DNA of 64,000 bases from Mesorhizobium loti R88b (GTDB lineage: Bacteria; Pseudomonadota; Alphaproteobacteria; Rhizobiales; Rhizobiaceae), in the NCBI RefSeq assembly GCF_013170845.1, contig NZ_CP033367.1:5643001-5707000 (forward strand). Reading direction: 5' to 3'. The notes beneath the pieces are model-generated. The model worked only from the letters and a program-made list of their open reading frames with translations, had not been told where the DNA came from and made no database searches. The position numbers and the translations under genes were made by a program. This document shows, one piece after another, positions 16,120 to 24,758 of the stretch (within the stretch, counting starts at the first letter, position 1; the number at the start of each line of letters is the position of its first letter).

Positions 16120-17889
16120 TCAGGCTGATATCAGCGTCTTGCCGGCGGCAGCGAGGCTTTCGGCACCGTCGACAATGCGCCCCTTCAAGGCACTCGCCTC
16201 GCCGAGCAGGTTTTCGGCGAAGAAGCGGCAAAGAGCGATGCGGCCCTGGTCGGCAAGAGCGCCGCGCGCCAGATAGGCGCCACCGGCGGCAAGCGAGATC
16301 AGCCTGAGATAAGGCGTCGCACCCGCCAGCGCCTCCTCCGTTCGGCCGTCAACCGACAGTTTCTGCAGGAAGCGTGTCGCCTGTGTCAGATCGTCAAGTG
16401 CGGCATCGAGAACATCGGCGGTACGGCCGAAACCTTGAAGGTTGGAGGTGCGCACGGCGTTGGCGACGGCAGCCAATTCGTCGATGAAGCGATGCACATG
16501 CTCGCCGCCGCCGAGCGGCAGCTTGCGGGTCACCAGATCGATCGCCTGGATGCCGTTGGTGCCCTCATAGATCGGCGCGATGCGGGCATCGCGATAGAAG
16601 GCTGCCGCGCCCGTCTCCTCGATAAAGCCCATGCCGCCATGCACCTGGACGCCAAGCGAAGCCACTTCGACGCCGACATCGGTCGAAAACGCCTTGGCCA
16701 GCGGCGTCAACAGATTGGCACGGTCGCGCCAATGCGCAGCCTCGTCACCGTCCGAGACGCGCCCCATGTCGATGGCGTGGGCGCAGGAATAGCTGATCGC
16801 CCGCGCGGTCTGCGTCAACGCCTTCATGGTCAGGAGATTGCGCTGCACATCAGGGTGATGGACGATCGGCGCCATGCCGGCGCCAACGTAGTCCGCCGCC
16901 TTGCCTTGGCGGCGGTCATTGGCATAGGCGATAGCCTTCTGCGTCGCGGCCTCAGCGACCGCGACACCCTGCATGCCGACGCAAAGCCGCGCATTGTTCA
17001 TCATCGTGAACATGCAGGCGAGGCCCTTGTTCTCCTCGCCGATCAGCCAGCCGATGGCGCCGGGCCTGGCGCCCTGAAAACCGTCGCCATAGATCATGGT
17101 GCAGGTCGGCGAGGCATGGATGCCGAGCTTGTGCTCCAGCCCGGAACAGAAGACGTCGTTGCGGACGCCGATGGAGCCGTCGTCACCAACCAGGAATTTC
17201 GGCACCAGGAACAGCGAGATGCCGCGCGTGCCGGCCGGTGCATCGGGAAGCCGTGCCAGCACCAGATGGATGATGTTGTCGGTGAAATCGTGCTCGCCAT
17301 AGGTGATGAAGATCTTCTGGCCGAAGATGCGGTAGGTGCCGTCGCCGGCCGGCTCGGCGCGGGCGCGCAAGGCAGCGAGGTCCGAGCCAGCTTGTGGCTC
17401 GGTCAGGTTCATCGTGCCCATCCATTCGCCGGAGACGAGCTTTTCGAGATATTTCGTCTTGAGCGCTTCGGAGGCGTGCTTGTCGAGCGCTTCGACCGCG
17501 CCCATGGTCAGCGTCGGGCCGATACCGAAGGCCATGGCCGCTGAATTCCACATTTCGAGGGCGGCGACGCCCAGCATCGTCGGCAGCGCCTGGCCGCCAT
17601 ACTCCTCAGGCCCGGAGAGCGCGTTCCAGCCGCCATCGATCCAGCGGCGATAGAGTTCCTTCCAGCCGGGCGGCGTGGTGACGGCAGCGCCCTTTAGCAC
17701 GGCACCGTGTTCGTCGCCGATCTTGTAGAGTGGCGCCACCTCCTCGGTGGCGAAACGGCCGGCCTCGCCAAGGACGGCGTCGACCAGATCCTCGCCGAGA
17801 TCGCCAAACGTGCCGGCATCGAGGGCGGATTTCATGCCGGCCACGTGCTTGAGCGTGAATGCAATATCCTCGACCGGTGCCCGATACAT
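16120..17889 (-). CDS. Acyl-CoA dehydrogenase
   Basis: A 589-residue FAD flavoprotein of the long acyl-CoA dehydrogenase type with an extra C-terminal helical domain. The signatures MNLTEPQAGSDLAALR (about residues 155-170) and FITYGEHD are present. GGMGFIEETGAAAFYRDARI precedes the catalytic-glutamate stretch IYEGTNGIQAIDL (about 435-447). Such forms are assigned to medium, long or 3-methylmercaptopropionyl substrates in different bacteria; the sequence does not decide. A LiuR-like palindrome lies about 90 bases upstream. Confidence 0.92.
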   Translation of the reverse strand: MYRAPVEDIAFTLKHVAGMKSALDAGTFGDLGEDLVDAVLGEAGRFATEEVAPLYKIGDEHGAVLKGAAVTTPPGWKELYRRWIDGGWNALSGPEEYGGQALPTMLGVAALEMWNSAAMAFGIGPTLTMGAVEALDKHASEALKTKYLEKLVSGEWMGTMNLTEPQAGSDLAALRARAEPAGDGTYRIFGQKIFITYGEHDFTDNIIHLVLARLPDAPAGTRGISLFLVPKFLVGDDGSIGVRNDVFCSGLEHKLGIHASPTCTMIYGDGFQGARPGAIGWLIGEENKGLACMFTMMNNARLCVGMQGVAVAEAATQKAIAYANDRRQGKAADYVGAGMAPIVHHPDVQRNLLTMKALTQTARAISYSCAHAIDMGRVSDGDEAAHWRDRANLLTPLAKAFSTDVGVEVASLGVQVHGGMGFIEETGAAAFYRDARIAPIYEGTNGIQAIDLVTRKLPLGGGEHVHRFIDELAAVANAVRTSNLQGFGRTADVLDAALDDLTQATRFLQKLSVDGRTEEALAGATPYLRLISLAAGGAYLARGALADQGRIALCRFFAENLLGEASALKGRIVDGAESLAAAGKTLISA

Positions 17890-17977
17890 GCCGCGTTCCT
17901 CCTCAGCTTCCGCCTGCCGACCCTATGGCTGGCGGAGCCACAAAACCATCCGCCTTTCGGCGATCTCCCATCTTCTT

Positions 17978-17993
17978 TTTACGTAAACGTCAA
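17978..17993. promoter_or_regulatory. LiuR-like MerR-family operator
   Basis: TTTACGTAAACGTCAA is a near-palindrome in the upstream region of the acyl-CoA dehydrogenase operon. It matches, from memory, the site bound by LiuR, the MerR-family regulator of branched-chain amino acid and fatty acid breakdown in Proteobacteria. No liuR gene is in the window. Confidence 0.55.
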
Positions 17994-18098
17994 ATTTTGT
18001 CACGCGGATTTTGCAATCGCGCCGGCCTGTATTAAATTCGCTCGACGCCGCATCAGCCGACCGGCGACAGACCAGAAGAAGCTGACCGGAACCAACCC

Positions 18099-18371
18099 AT
18101 GCTCGCCAGACCTGACGCCTATCGCTGCATCGAATGCGGCTTGCCCTACCGGGCAACGGGGTTCTGGCATCATGGCGGCCAGCTGGAACACGGTGCGGCC
18201 TACTGGTCGGATCGCGGCATATTGTGCTCGCCGCAATGTTCTCTCGCCCACCACCGCAAGCGCGCCGCCGAGGGCACGCTGCAGCAGAGCCTGCGTCCGA
18301 CCCGTTCGAATTCCAGCCGTTCAGCCGGCGCTAACTTCCCCACGGCCTCAGCATCAGGAAATATTTCTTAA
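18099..18371 (+). CDS. Small protein with zinc-ribbon-like cysteines, unknown function
   Basis: A 90-residue protein. The N-terminal part has CIEC (residues 10-13) and CSPQC (43-47), with several histidines between and after (WHHGG, HHRK), a pattern that could bind zinc. The last 30 residues are Ser/Arg/Asn-rich and probably disordered. I do not recognise a family. It sits between the divergent acyl-CoA dehydrogenase operon and the GH25 gene, 45 bases before the latter. Confidence 0.6.
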   Translation: MLARPDAYRCIECGLPYRATGFWHHGGQLEHGAAYWSDRGILCSPQCSLAHHRKRAAEGTLQQSLRPTRSNSSRSAGANFPTASASGNIS

Positions 18372-18416
18372 CCATACCGGCTCACCATCGGTGTTTGATC
18401 AACGGGGATCCCCTGT

Positions 18417-19580
18417 TTGAAAACGCCGGCACATTTTCTTGGCCGCTCAGCGCTCGCTCTCGCGGCGATGGTGGCGCTGACACCGGCCGCACAGGCCTCG
18501 GATTTCTCCGAACCGTGGAAGAATGCCGACCGCGCGCTGGTCGTCGACGCCTACGAATACAATTCCATCGACTGGGCTCAAATCGCCACTGACAAGCGCG
18601 TCGTCGCCTTCATCAACAAGGCGTCCGACGGCATGCCGCCGCCCTACTTCTGTTTCGGCAGCGACACCGAGGTTAAGCTCTGCAAGGCGTTGTGGAAGCG
18701 CCATGCGGTGACGCGCGAGCTGTTTCAGACGCGCCGGGTCGTCGCAAAGGCGCTCGGCATGAAATGGGGCGCCTATCATCTCGCCCGGCCCGGCAATCCG
18801 GTCGAGCAAGCCAATAATTTCCTCGATTTCGCCGATCCCGCGCCGGACGATCTCATGGCGCTCGACATCGAGGGCAATGATCCCTCGCAATGGATGTCGC
18901 TCGACGATGCCGAGGAGTTCGTGCGCCAGGTGCATCGGCGCATCGGCCGCTTCCCGGTGCTCTACACCAACGGCAAGACCGCCCAATACATCGCCGACAA
19001 CCGATACAAATACCGGCTCCTGTCGCGGCTGCCACTTTGGTACGCGCGCTACAAGTCCGACATCGACGTGCATTTTCCAATGGGCAACTGGCAGGGCTAC
19101 GCGCTCTGGCAGTTTTCGGCGCAGGCCAATTGTGGTCGCTTCCGCTGCCCCTACAGGGTGGCTGGCACGCCCGATGATATCGACGTCAATGTCGCGCCGA
19201 GCGATGCCGCCACACTACGCCAGCAATGGCCCTTTGGCGGGCTGATCGACGTGCCGTCAGACTATCTCGCCAGCGTGCCGGTGCCGATCTCGCGGGAAGC
19301 AGCCTTGGCCGGCAGGGCCACCATCATCTATGCCGATGTGGCAACGCCGCCGACCGTCGAGGAAATGGTCGCGGTGCTCGGTTCGCGCTGGTCAAAATTC
19401 AGCGGCGGCTTCCGCATGCCGGTCGTAAAGACGGTACCGCAGCGACCAAGCTTCGGCATTGTCCAATATGTCGCCTGGAAGCGGACCGAACAGCGTTCCC
19501 CCGAGCAACTCGACGCCGCCTTTGCGGCTGCCGACCCGGTCAGCACCGCTTCGACCGAAAGCGATCACGGCCAGCAGTAG
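18417..19580 (+). CDS. Secreted GH25 lysozyme-like protein
   Basis: A 387-residue protein with a signal peptide (hydrophobic 11-26, cleavage near AQA-SD) and a glycoside hydrolase 25 domain. Catalytic acids are expected at D150 and E152 in ALDIEG, with D44 in VVDAYEYNS. LYTNG and ALWQFSA are typical of the barrel. Family members cut the MurNAc-GlcNAc bond of peptidoglycan. The last 110 residues are an unknown domain. The start is TTG at 18417; an ATG alternative is not close by. Confidence 0.85.
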   Translation: MKTPAHFLGRSALALAAMVALTPAAQASDFSEPWKNADRALVVDAYEYNSIDWAQIATDKRVVAFINKASDGMPPPYFCFGSDTEVKLCKALWKRHAVTRELFQTRRVVAKALGMKWGAYHLARPGNPVEQANNFLDFADPAPDDLMALDIEGNDPSQWMSLDDAEEFVRQVHRRIGRFPVLYTNGKTAQYIADNRYKYRLLSRLPLWYARYKSDIDVHFPMGNWQGYALWQFSAQANCGRFRCPYRVAGTPDDIDVNVAPSDAATLRQQWPFGGLIDVPSDYLASVPVPISREAALAGRATIIYADVATPPTVEEMVAVLGSRWSKFSGGFRMPVVKTVPQRPSFGIVQYVAWKRTEQRSPEQLDAAFAAADPVSTASTESDHGQQ

Positions 19581-19597
19581 GTTGCCGCTCCGGAATT

Positions 19598-20875
19598 TCA
19601 GCTCGCCTGCTCGCGCGCCACGGCCTGCCAACCGATGTCGCGGCGGCAGAATCCGTCAGGCCAGTCGATGCGGTCGACCGCTGCATAGGCGCGGCTTTGC
19701 GCCTCGCCGACCGTGGCGCCGGTCGCGGTGACATTGAGGACGCGGCCGCCATTGGCGACCAGCGCGCCGCCATTGATGGCGGTGCCGGCATGGAAAATCT
19801 GGACGCCGTCGCCCACCGCGCCTTCGACGCCGCGGATGACCGATCCCTTTTCCGGCGTGCCGGGATAGCCCCTCGCCGCCATCACCACGGTCAGCGCCGC
19901 CTCGTCGCGCCACCGTATGGACGTGTGCGCCAGCTGACCGTCCACGGCGGCGTTGAGCAGCACCAGCAGATCATCCTTGAGCCGCATCATCAGCACCTGG
20001 CATTCCGGATCGCCAAAACGGGTGTTGTATTCGATCAGCCTCGGCCCCTTGTCCGTGATCATCAGCCCGGCGAAGAGAATGCCGGCGAAGGGCGCGCCAA
20101 GCTCGGCCATGCCGCGCATGGTCGGCTCGATGATCTCGCGCATGGTGCGCTCGATGATGTCAGGCGTCATCACCGGCGCGGGCGAATAGGCACCCATGCC
20201 GCCGGTGTTGGGGCCGACATCGCCATCACCGACGCGCTTGTGATCCTGTGCCGTGCCGAAGGGAAGCGCTGTGGTGCCATCGCAGAGGCAGAAGAAGCTT
20301 GCCTCCTCGCCGGTCATGAATTCCTCGATCACCACTTCCGCGCCGGCAGCGCCAAAGGAACCCTCGAAACAGGCATCGAGTGCCGCCCGCGCCTCGTCCA
20401 GCGTCATGGCGACGGTGACGCCCTTGCCGGCGGCGAGCCCATCGGCCTTGATGACGATCGGCGCGCCGGTCTTTTCGACATAGGCCTTGGCGGAGGCCAG
20501 GTCGCCGAAACGGCCATAGGCGGCGGTCGGAATGTTGTATCGGGCGCAAAGGTCCTTGGTGAACCCCTTCGACCCTTCCAGCCGCGCTGCAGCCTTGGAG
20601 GGTCCGAAGACTCGGATGTTCTCGGCACGCAAATCATCCGCGATGCCGGCAACCAGCGGCCCTTCCGGGCCGACCACGACAAGGTCGATTTTCTTCTCGC
20701 GGCAGAAGGAGGCGACGACGGCGTGATCGGTGATATCAAGCTTCGCCAGCTCGGCCTCGCTGCCGATGCCAGGATTGCCGGGAGCCGCGTAGAGCTTGGT
20801 CAGCAGCGGTGAGGCGGCAATCTTCCAAGCCAGCGCATGTTCGCGGCCGCCGGAGCCGAGAAGAAGAACGTTCAT
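19598..20875 (-). CDS. purD: Phosphoribosylamine-glycine ligase
   Basis: PurD joins glycine to phosphoribosylamine with ATP in purine synthesis. The 425-residue ATP-grasp protein begins [18 protein letters not shown]. It has [35 protein letters not shown], and the ATP-grasp signature [14 protein letters not shown] (about residues 285-298). ATG 20875 is preceded by AAGAGG; the GTG at 20881 is a less likely start. It faces the GH25 gene and has no close partner on its own strand. Confidence 0.96.
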   Translation of the reverse strand: MNVLLLGSGGREHALAWKIAASPLLTKLYAAPGNPGIGSEAELAKLDITDHAVVASFCREKKIDLVVVGPEGPLVAGIADDLRAENIRVFGPSKAAARLEGSKGFTKDLCARYNIPTAAYGRFGDLASAKAYVEKTGAPIVIKADGLAAGKGVTVAMTLDEARAALDACFEGSFGAAGAEVVIEEFMTGEEASFFCLCDGTTALPFGTAQDHKRVGDGDVGPNTGGMGAYSPAPVMTPDIIERTMREIIEPTMRGMAELGAPFAGILFAGLMITDKGPRLIEYNTRFGDPECQVLMMRLKDDLLVLLNAAVDGQLAHTSIRWRDEAALTVVMAARGYPGTPEKGSVIRGVEGAVGDGVQIFHAGTAINGGALVANGGRVLNVTATGATVGEAQSRAYAAVDRIDWPDGFCRRDIGWQAVAREQAS

Positions 20876-21032
20876 GGCCACCTCTTGATGCTGTCCCTTG
20901 CAGAGAACCCGCTATTGCTCTCTCTGGACGGTGGGTCAAGGCATCAAGGTGTTTTGATAGGAATTGCGCACGGGAACGTTATCCCAGCCGAATATGGGCG
21001 CCGAATACCGGCGCTCATATTCTGGCTCGCAT

Positions 21033-21854
21033 TCAGGCAGGGAAAACGACCGGGAACCAGTCCTCGCGCAGTCTCTGGCCCGGCTGCATGCCATGGCCAT
21101 GATAGGGCGGCGAGGTGCGGCCGGGCCGCTCGACATAATGGGCATCGTCGCCGACCCAGCGCAGCGACAGCGCCCGGCGCCGGGCCGCGGTTGGGTTGCC
21201 GCGCGCGCCATGCGCGGTGCGGAAGTCGAACAGGATGGCGTCGCCCGGCTCCATCTCCCATTCAAGCACCTTCATCGACGGATCCTTGTCGGGGTCCGGC
21301 ACCGGCAGATAATCGCCCTCGCCGGCGTAGAAATTGCTGTCGTCGAGCCAGCGCACCGGCAGGATCATCTTGTCCCATTTGTGCGAGCCGGCAATGAGCC
21401 GCAGCGTCGCCTCCTTCACCGGGTCGATGGGGATCCAGAAGCTCACCGTCTGCTGGCCATCGACGAAATAATAGGGGATGTCCTGATGCCAGGGCGTCGG
21501 CTTCTGCGTGCCGGGTTCCTTGACCAGCACGTGATCATGGAAGAACTGCGCGGTGCGTGACTGCATCACCGCCGCCGCAATTTGCGCGGCCGGCGATTCG
21601 CGCACCACCTCGACGAATTCGGGGATGCGCTCCCAGTTGCAGTAATCGTCGAAGAAACTGCCCTTGCCATTGGCGATGTCCGATGCCGTGGCGCTGCGGT
21701 CCTGCATGTTACGCTCGATGCCGGCGGCAATCGTATCGACCCAGCCCTTGAAGGCGCCACGGATGCAGACCGCGCCATCACGCTGGTAGTCGGCGATCGT
21801 ATCAGCGTCGATGATGTCGGTTCTGATTGCACGGGTAGCGGTTTGGGAAGCCAT
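21033..21854 (-). CDS. Phytanoyl-CoA dioxygenase family protein
   Basis: A 273-residue iron(II)/2-oxoglutarate dioxygenase. The iron facial triad is expected from HQD in PTPWHQDIPYYF (about residues 122-124) and His in FRTAHGARGN (about 211), and Arg in RRRALSLRWVGDD should bind 2-oxoglutarate. Members hydroxylate diverse small molecules; the substrate is unknown. It is divergent from a LysR gene 89 bases away, which probably controls it. Confidence 0.9.
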   Translation of the reverse strand: MASQTATRAIRTDIIDADTIADYQRDGAVCIRGAFKGWVDTIAAGIERNMQDRSATASDIANGKGSFFDDYCNWERIPEFVEVVRESPAAQIAAAVMQSRTAQFFHDHVLVKEPGTQKPTPWHQDIPYYFVDGQQTVSFWIPIDPVKEATLRLIAGSHKWDKMILPVRWLDDSNFYAGEGDYLPVPDPDKDPSMKVLEWEMEPGDAILFDFRTAHGARGNPTAARRRALSLRWVGDDAHYVERPGRTSPPYHGHGMQPGQRLREDWFPVVFPA

Positions 21855-21943
21855 GGCGTTCTCCTCTTGGAATGAACCGACTATCGCAACATCAATTCAT
21901 TCAGTAAAATAATAACTTCTCATCTGACACATAGGCTTAAACT

Positions 21944-22855
21944 ATGAGTCTCACTCTCACCCAATTACGTTATCTGGTCGCAGTGGCCCGCCACGGCAGC
22001 GTCACCGGTGCCGCCAGAGCTTTAAATATCTCGCAGCCGTCGATCTCGGTGGCGATCGACGCGATCGAAAAGGATTTCGGCCAAAAACTCTTCGTGCGCC
22101 AGCGCGGAAGCGGTGTTTCGCTGACCTCCTTCGGCCGTGTCGTCGTGGCGAAGGCAAAACAGGTTCTTGCCGAGACCGATGAGCTGATGAGTCTCGGCTC
22201 GGGCAATTCGGCTATCGGCGGCGAGCTGGTGCTTGGATGTTTCGAGGATCTGGCGCCCTACTTCGCGCCGGGTCTCATCCGCGCTTTCTCCGAGCGCCAT
22301 CCAAGCGTCGATGTCATCGTTCGTGACGAGACATTCGAGACGCTCGGACGACGCCTGGTGGACGCAGCCATCGATCTCGGCCTCAGCTACGATCTCGGCC
22401 TGCCCACGCATTTCGCCCGCATCCTGCTGCACGAGCTGCGGCCGCATGCGCTGTTGCCGGCAGGCCACGCACTGGCGGACCGCCCCGAGGTGAGCCTCGC
22501 GGATCTGGCCGCCTACCCTCTGATTACCACGGATCAGCCGCAGAGCTGGCAGCATATGCTCGACCTGTTCCGCAGCCGCGGCCTCTCGCCCGTGGCCGAC
22601 AGGGCGACAAGCTCGTTCGAACTCCAGCGCAGCATGGTGGCGAATGGTTTTGGCGTCGCGATCAGCTACACCCGGCCGCACGGCGACCGCAGCTATGACG
22701 GCCTGCCCCTGATCTGCAAGCCGCTGTCGGATCCATTGCCGATGCAGCGGATCATCCTCACCTATGACACGCATCAGCGCGTGTCGAACGCGGCACTCGC
22801 ATTTGTCGAGACGGCGAAAGACTGGTTTTCCAAGCGCGAAATCTTCACCTCCTGA
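21944..22855 (+). CDS. LysR family transcriptional regulator
   Basis: A 303-residue regulator. The winged helix-turn-helix occupies residues 1-60 (MSLTLTQLRYLVAVARHGSV, then AARALNISQPSISVAIDAIE). The periplasmic-binding-like effector domain follows from about 90. The strongly AT-rich 89-base spacer before it is shared with the divergent PhyH dioxygenase, the classical arrangement for a LysR protein and its target. The inducer is unknown. Confidence 0.92.
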   Translation: MSLTLTQLRYLVAVARHGSVTGAARALNISQPSISVAIDAIEKDFGQKLFVRQRGSGVSLTSFGRVVVAKAKQVLAETDELMSLGSGNSAIGGELVLGCFEDLAPYFAPGLIRAFSERHPSVDVIVRDETFETLGRRLVDAAIDLGLSYDLGLPTHFARILLHELRPHALLPAGHALADRPEVSLADLAAYPLITTDQPQSWQHMLDLFRSRGLSPVADRATSSFELQRSMVANGFGVAISYTRPHGDRSYDGLPLICKPLSDPLPMQRIILTYDTHQRVSNAALAFVETAKDWFSKREIFTS

Positions 22856-22917
22856 CGAAGTGGCGGTCGTCCCTCAGCCGCTTGCCGCTTGACGGTTTCC
22901 ATCGCTGCTGCCACTCC

Positions 22918-23907
22918 ATGGGCATGGAACCCATCCAGTCGAAAACCGCCCAAGGCCGTGTTGCTGATGCGCCGAATGGCCATTGGGTCTACCGCGTGCT
23001 GCCGCACTGGGTTTGGCCCTATGCGCAGCTTGCGCGATGGGACAGGCCGATCGGCTGGCAATTGCTGTTGTGGCCATGCTGGTGGTCGGCCGCGCTCGCC
23101 GCGAGCGCCTATCCGCGCCCTGGCGACCCACTGCTCTCGCTGCTGCCGGCGCCATGGTATCTCATGCTGTTCCTGGTCGGCGCCATCGCCATGCGCGGTG
23201 CCGGCTGCACCTATAATGACATCGTCGACGAGGGCATCGACAACCAGGTCGAACGCACCCGCTCGCGCCCACTGCCGTCAGGCCAAACCACGCGCCGGCG
23301 GGCCTGGCTGTTCCTTGTCCTGCAGGCCCTGATCGGCCTTGCCGTGCTCATACAGTTCAACAGCTTCGCCATTCTGCTCGGCATCTGTTCGCTGGTGATC
23401 GTCGCCGTCTATCCATTCATGAAGCGGATAACCAACTGGCCGCAATTGTTTCTCGGCCTTGCCTTTTCCTGGGGCGCGCTGATGGGCTGGGCGGTCGAGT
23501 TCGGCGATCTCGATGGCCCCGCCATCATGCTCTATATCGGCTCGATCCTGTGGGTGATCGGCTACGACACGATCTATGCGCATCAGGACAAGGAAGACGA
23601 CGCCATTGTCGGCGTGCGCTCGACGGCGCGGCTGTTCGGCGACAACACCAAGGCGTGGCTGGCAGGACTCTATGGCGGCACGCTGATCTGCTTCGCCATC
23701 GCCTTCGCGTCGGCGCAGGCACCAGTGGTGGCGCTCGCTGGATTGATCGCTGCCGGCGCCCACATGGCACGGCAGATCACGGTTCTGGATATCAACGATC
23801 CGGACCAGTGCCTGCGGCTGTTCCGATCGAACAACCAGGTCGGCTGGCTGATCTTCCTTGGCCTGATCGGCGGCGCTGTCTGGGTGGCGCTGAAGCCACT
23901 GGTGTAG
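22918..23907 (+). CDS. ubiA: 4-hydroxybenzoate polyprenyltransferase
   Basis: UbiA attaches the polyprenyl tail to 4-hydroxybenzoate in ubiquinone synthesis. The protein has about 329 residues with eight or nine membrane helices. The first Asp-rich motif NDIVDEGID (about residues 99-107) and the second DTIYAHQDKEDD (about 215-226) bind the prenyl diphosphate through magnesium. Starts at ATG 22918 or 22924 are possible and no strong ribosome binding site decides. The prenyl donor probably comes from the synthase at 37.7 kb. Confidence 0.93.
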   Translation: MGMEPIQSKTAQGRVADAPNGHWVYRVLPHWVWPYAQLARWDRPIGWQLLLWPCWWSAALAASAYPRPGDPLLSLLPAPWYLMLFLVGAIAMRGAGCTYNDIVDEGIDNQVERTRSRPLPSGQTTRRRAWLFLVLQALIGLAVLIQFNSFAILLGICSLVIVAVYPFMKRITNWPQLFLGLAFSWGALMGWAVEFGDLDGPAIMLYIGSILWVIGYDTIYAHQDKEDDAIVGVRSTARLFGDNTKAWLAGLYGGTLICFAIAFASAQAPVVALAGLIAAGAHMARQITVLDINDPDQCLRLFRSNNQVGWLIFLGLIGGAVWVALKPLV

Positions 23908-23959
23908 CGGCCCTTTTTCCATGCCCTGGGCCCTTCGCAGGCTCAGGGCTTTCGAAGCT

Positions 23960-23985
23960 CGAAAAGCCAAGCATTTGGCTTTTCG
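23960..23985. terminator. Bidirectional terminator-like hairpin
   Basis: CGAAAAGCCAA (23960-23970) and TTGGCTTTTCG (23975-23985) form a perfect 11-bp stem with a GCAT loop between the convergent ubiA and DUF6101 genes. The A/T-rich outer part of the stem could act as the U-tract in both directions. Confidence 0.6.
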
Positions 23986-24006
23986 CCCGCTATCGCGGAC
24001 CGCTTC

Positions 24007-24573
24007 TCAATCCCTAGAAATGATCTCCTGGCCGTCGATGACCAGCCTGAGACCAAGGTTGCCGGCCCTGCGACGGGCGAGGAAGCGCGGGCGGCGCGTG
24101 GTTGAAACGCGGCCCTTGCGGCGATCCTGCGGCGGCAGCGTCTTGATGGCGGCGCCAAGTGATTCCTCAAGCGTGCGGGCGACGCCGTCCGATTCGATCA
24201 GCAGCATCGGCAGGCGGTAGGCATCAGCCCAGGCGCGCCAGTCGGCCGCGACATCCTCGAGGTCGTCGGCCACCAGCAGCGGCACCGACAACATCGGATC
24301 GTTGTGCAGGAGTTCCAGGGTGACGGTGACGTTGCCCTCCGGATCCTCCATGGCGCGGGCGGCAACGCCGCGGAACGCATTGGCGGGCAGAGCGATGATC
24401 GCCGGCACGCCGCTCATCTCGAGCAGTCGGCGGATGACAGCGCCACGCTGGTCGATGGTGAAGGTCACGTCGCCATAGTCGTCGCGCGTGGCGTAGCTCA
24501 CCACTTGCGGCAGGCGGAATGGGTCGAGGCGCATGTTGCGTCCCGCCCAGACTGGCTTCAGTCCGGTGTTCAT
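24007..24573 (-). CDS. DUF6101 family protein
   Basis: A 188-residue soluble protein with no signal peptide. The fold appears alpha/beta (ADRYGDVTF-like strands, then LLVADDLEDVAADWRAWADAY). The C-terminal 40 residues are very basic (RRKGRVSTTRRPRFLARRRAG), suggesting nucleic acid or ribosome contact. I match it to DUF6101, a Rhizobiales family of unknown function, with moderate confidence. AGGAAGG lies upstream of ATG 24573. The leader contains a strong three-way-junction fold. Confidence 0.75.
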   Translation of the reverse strand: MNTGLKPVWAGRNMRLDPFRLPQVVSYATRDDYGDVTFTIDQRGAVIRRLLEMSGVPAIIALPANAFRGVAARAMEDPEGNVTVTLELLHNDPMLSVPLLVADDLEDVAADWRAWADAYRLPMLLIESDGVARTLEESLGAAIKTLPPQDRRKGRVSTTRRPRFLARRRAGNLGLRLVIDGQEIISRD

Positions 24574-24588
24574 AGAGTGCCTTCCTGT

Positions 24589-24657
24589 CTGTCTCCTGAG
24601 AGCCGGTGTCCGGTTCTCTCCGGGCCGGTTTTTCCAGCCTCGCTTGTGAGGAGACAG
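24589..24657 (-). ncRNA. Candidate structured 5' leader (three-way junction) of the DUF6101 gene
   Basis: On the minus strand, CTGTCTCCT (24649-24657) pairs with AGGAGACAG (24589-24597), a perfect 9-bp closing stem. Inside are two GC-rich hairpins, GGCTGG/CCGGCC and GAGAACCGG/CCGGCTCTC, making a three-way junction. The structure ends 15 bases before ATG and just before the ribosome binding site. It does not match the riboswitch classes I know. Confidence 0.5.
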
Positions 24658-24758
24658 TAGCGCCGGCTCCTTACCGCCGCGCTTAAGAAAGTCGGTTAAA
24701 TTTTGCTGATCTCAGGGATGGTTATCGGAATGCCACCAACCACAAGATGTTGAAAGGA

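Noticed and set aside
19226..20812. A 528-codon plus-strand frame
   Set aside because: Antisense to purD and the end of the GH25 gene; low-complexity Arg/Gly/Ala/His composition typical of shadows.
24589..24657. Glycine riboswitch
   Set aside because: The stem order and the conserved glycine aptamer core are not present; only CTCTC/GAGAG-like pieces gave the impression.
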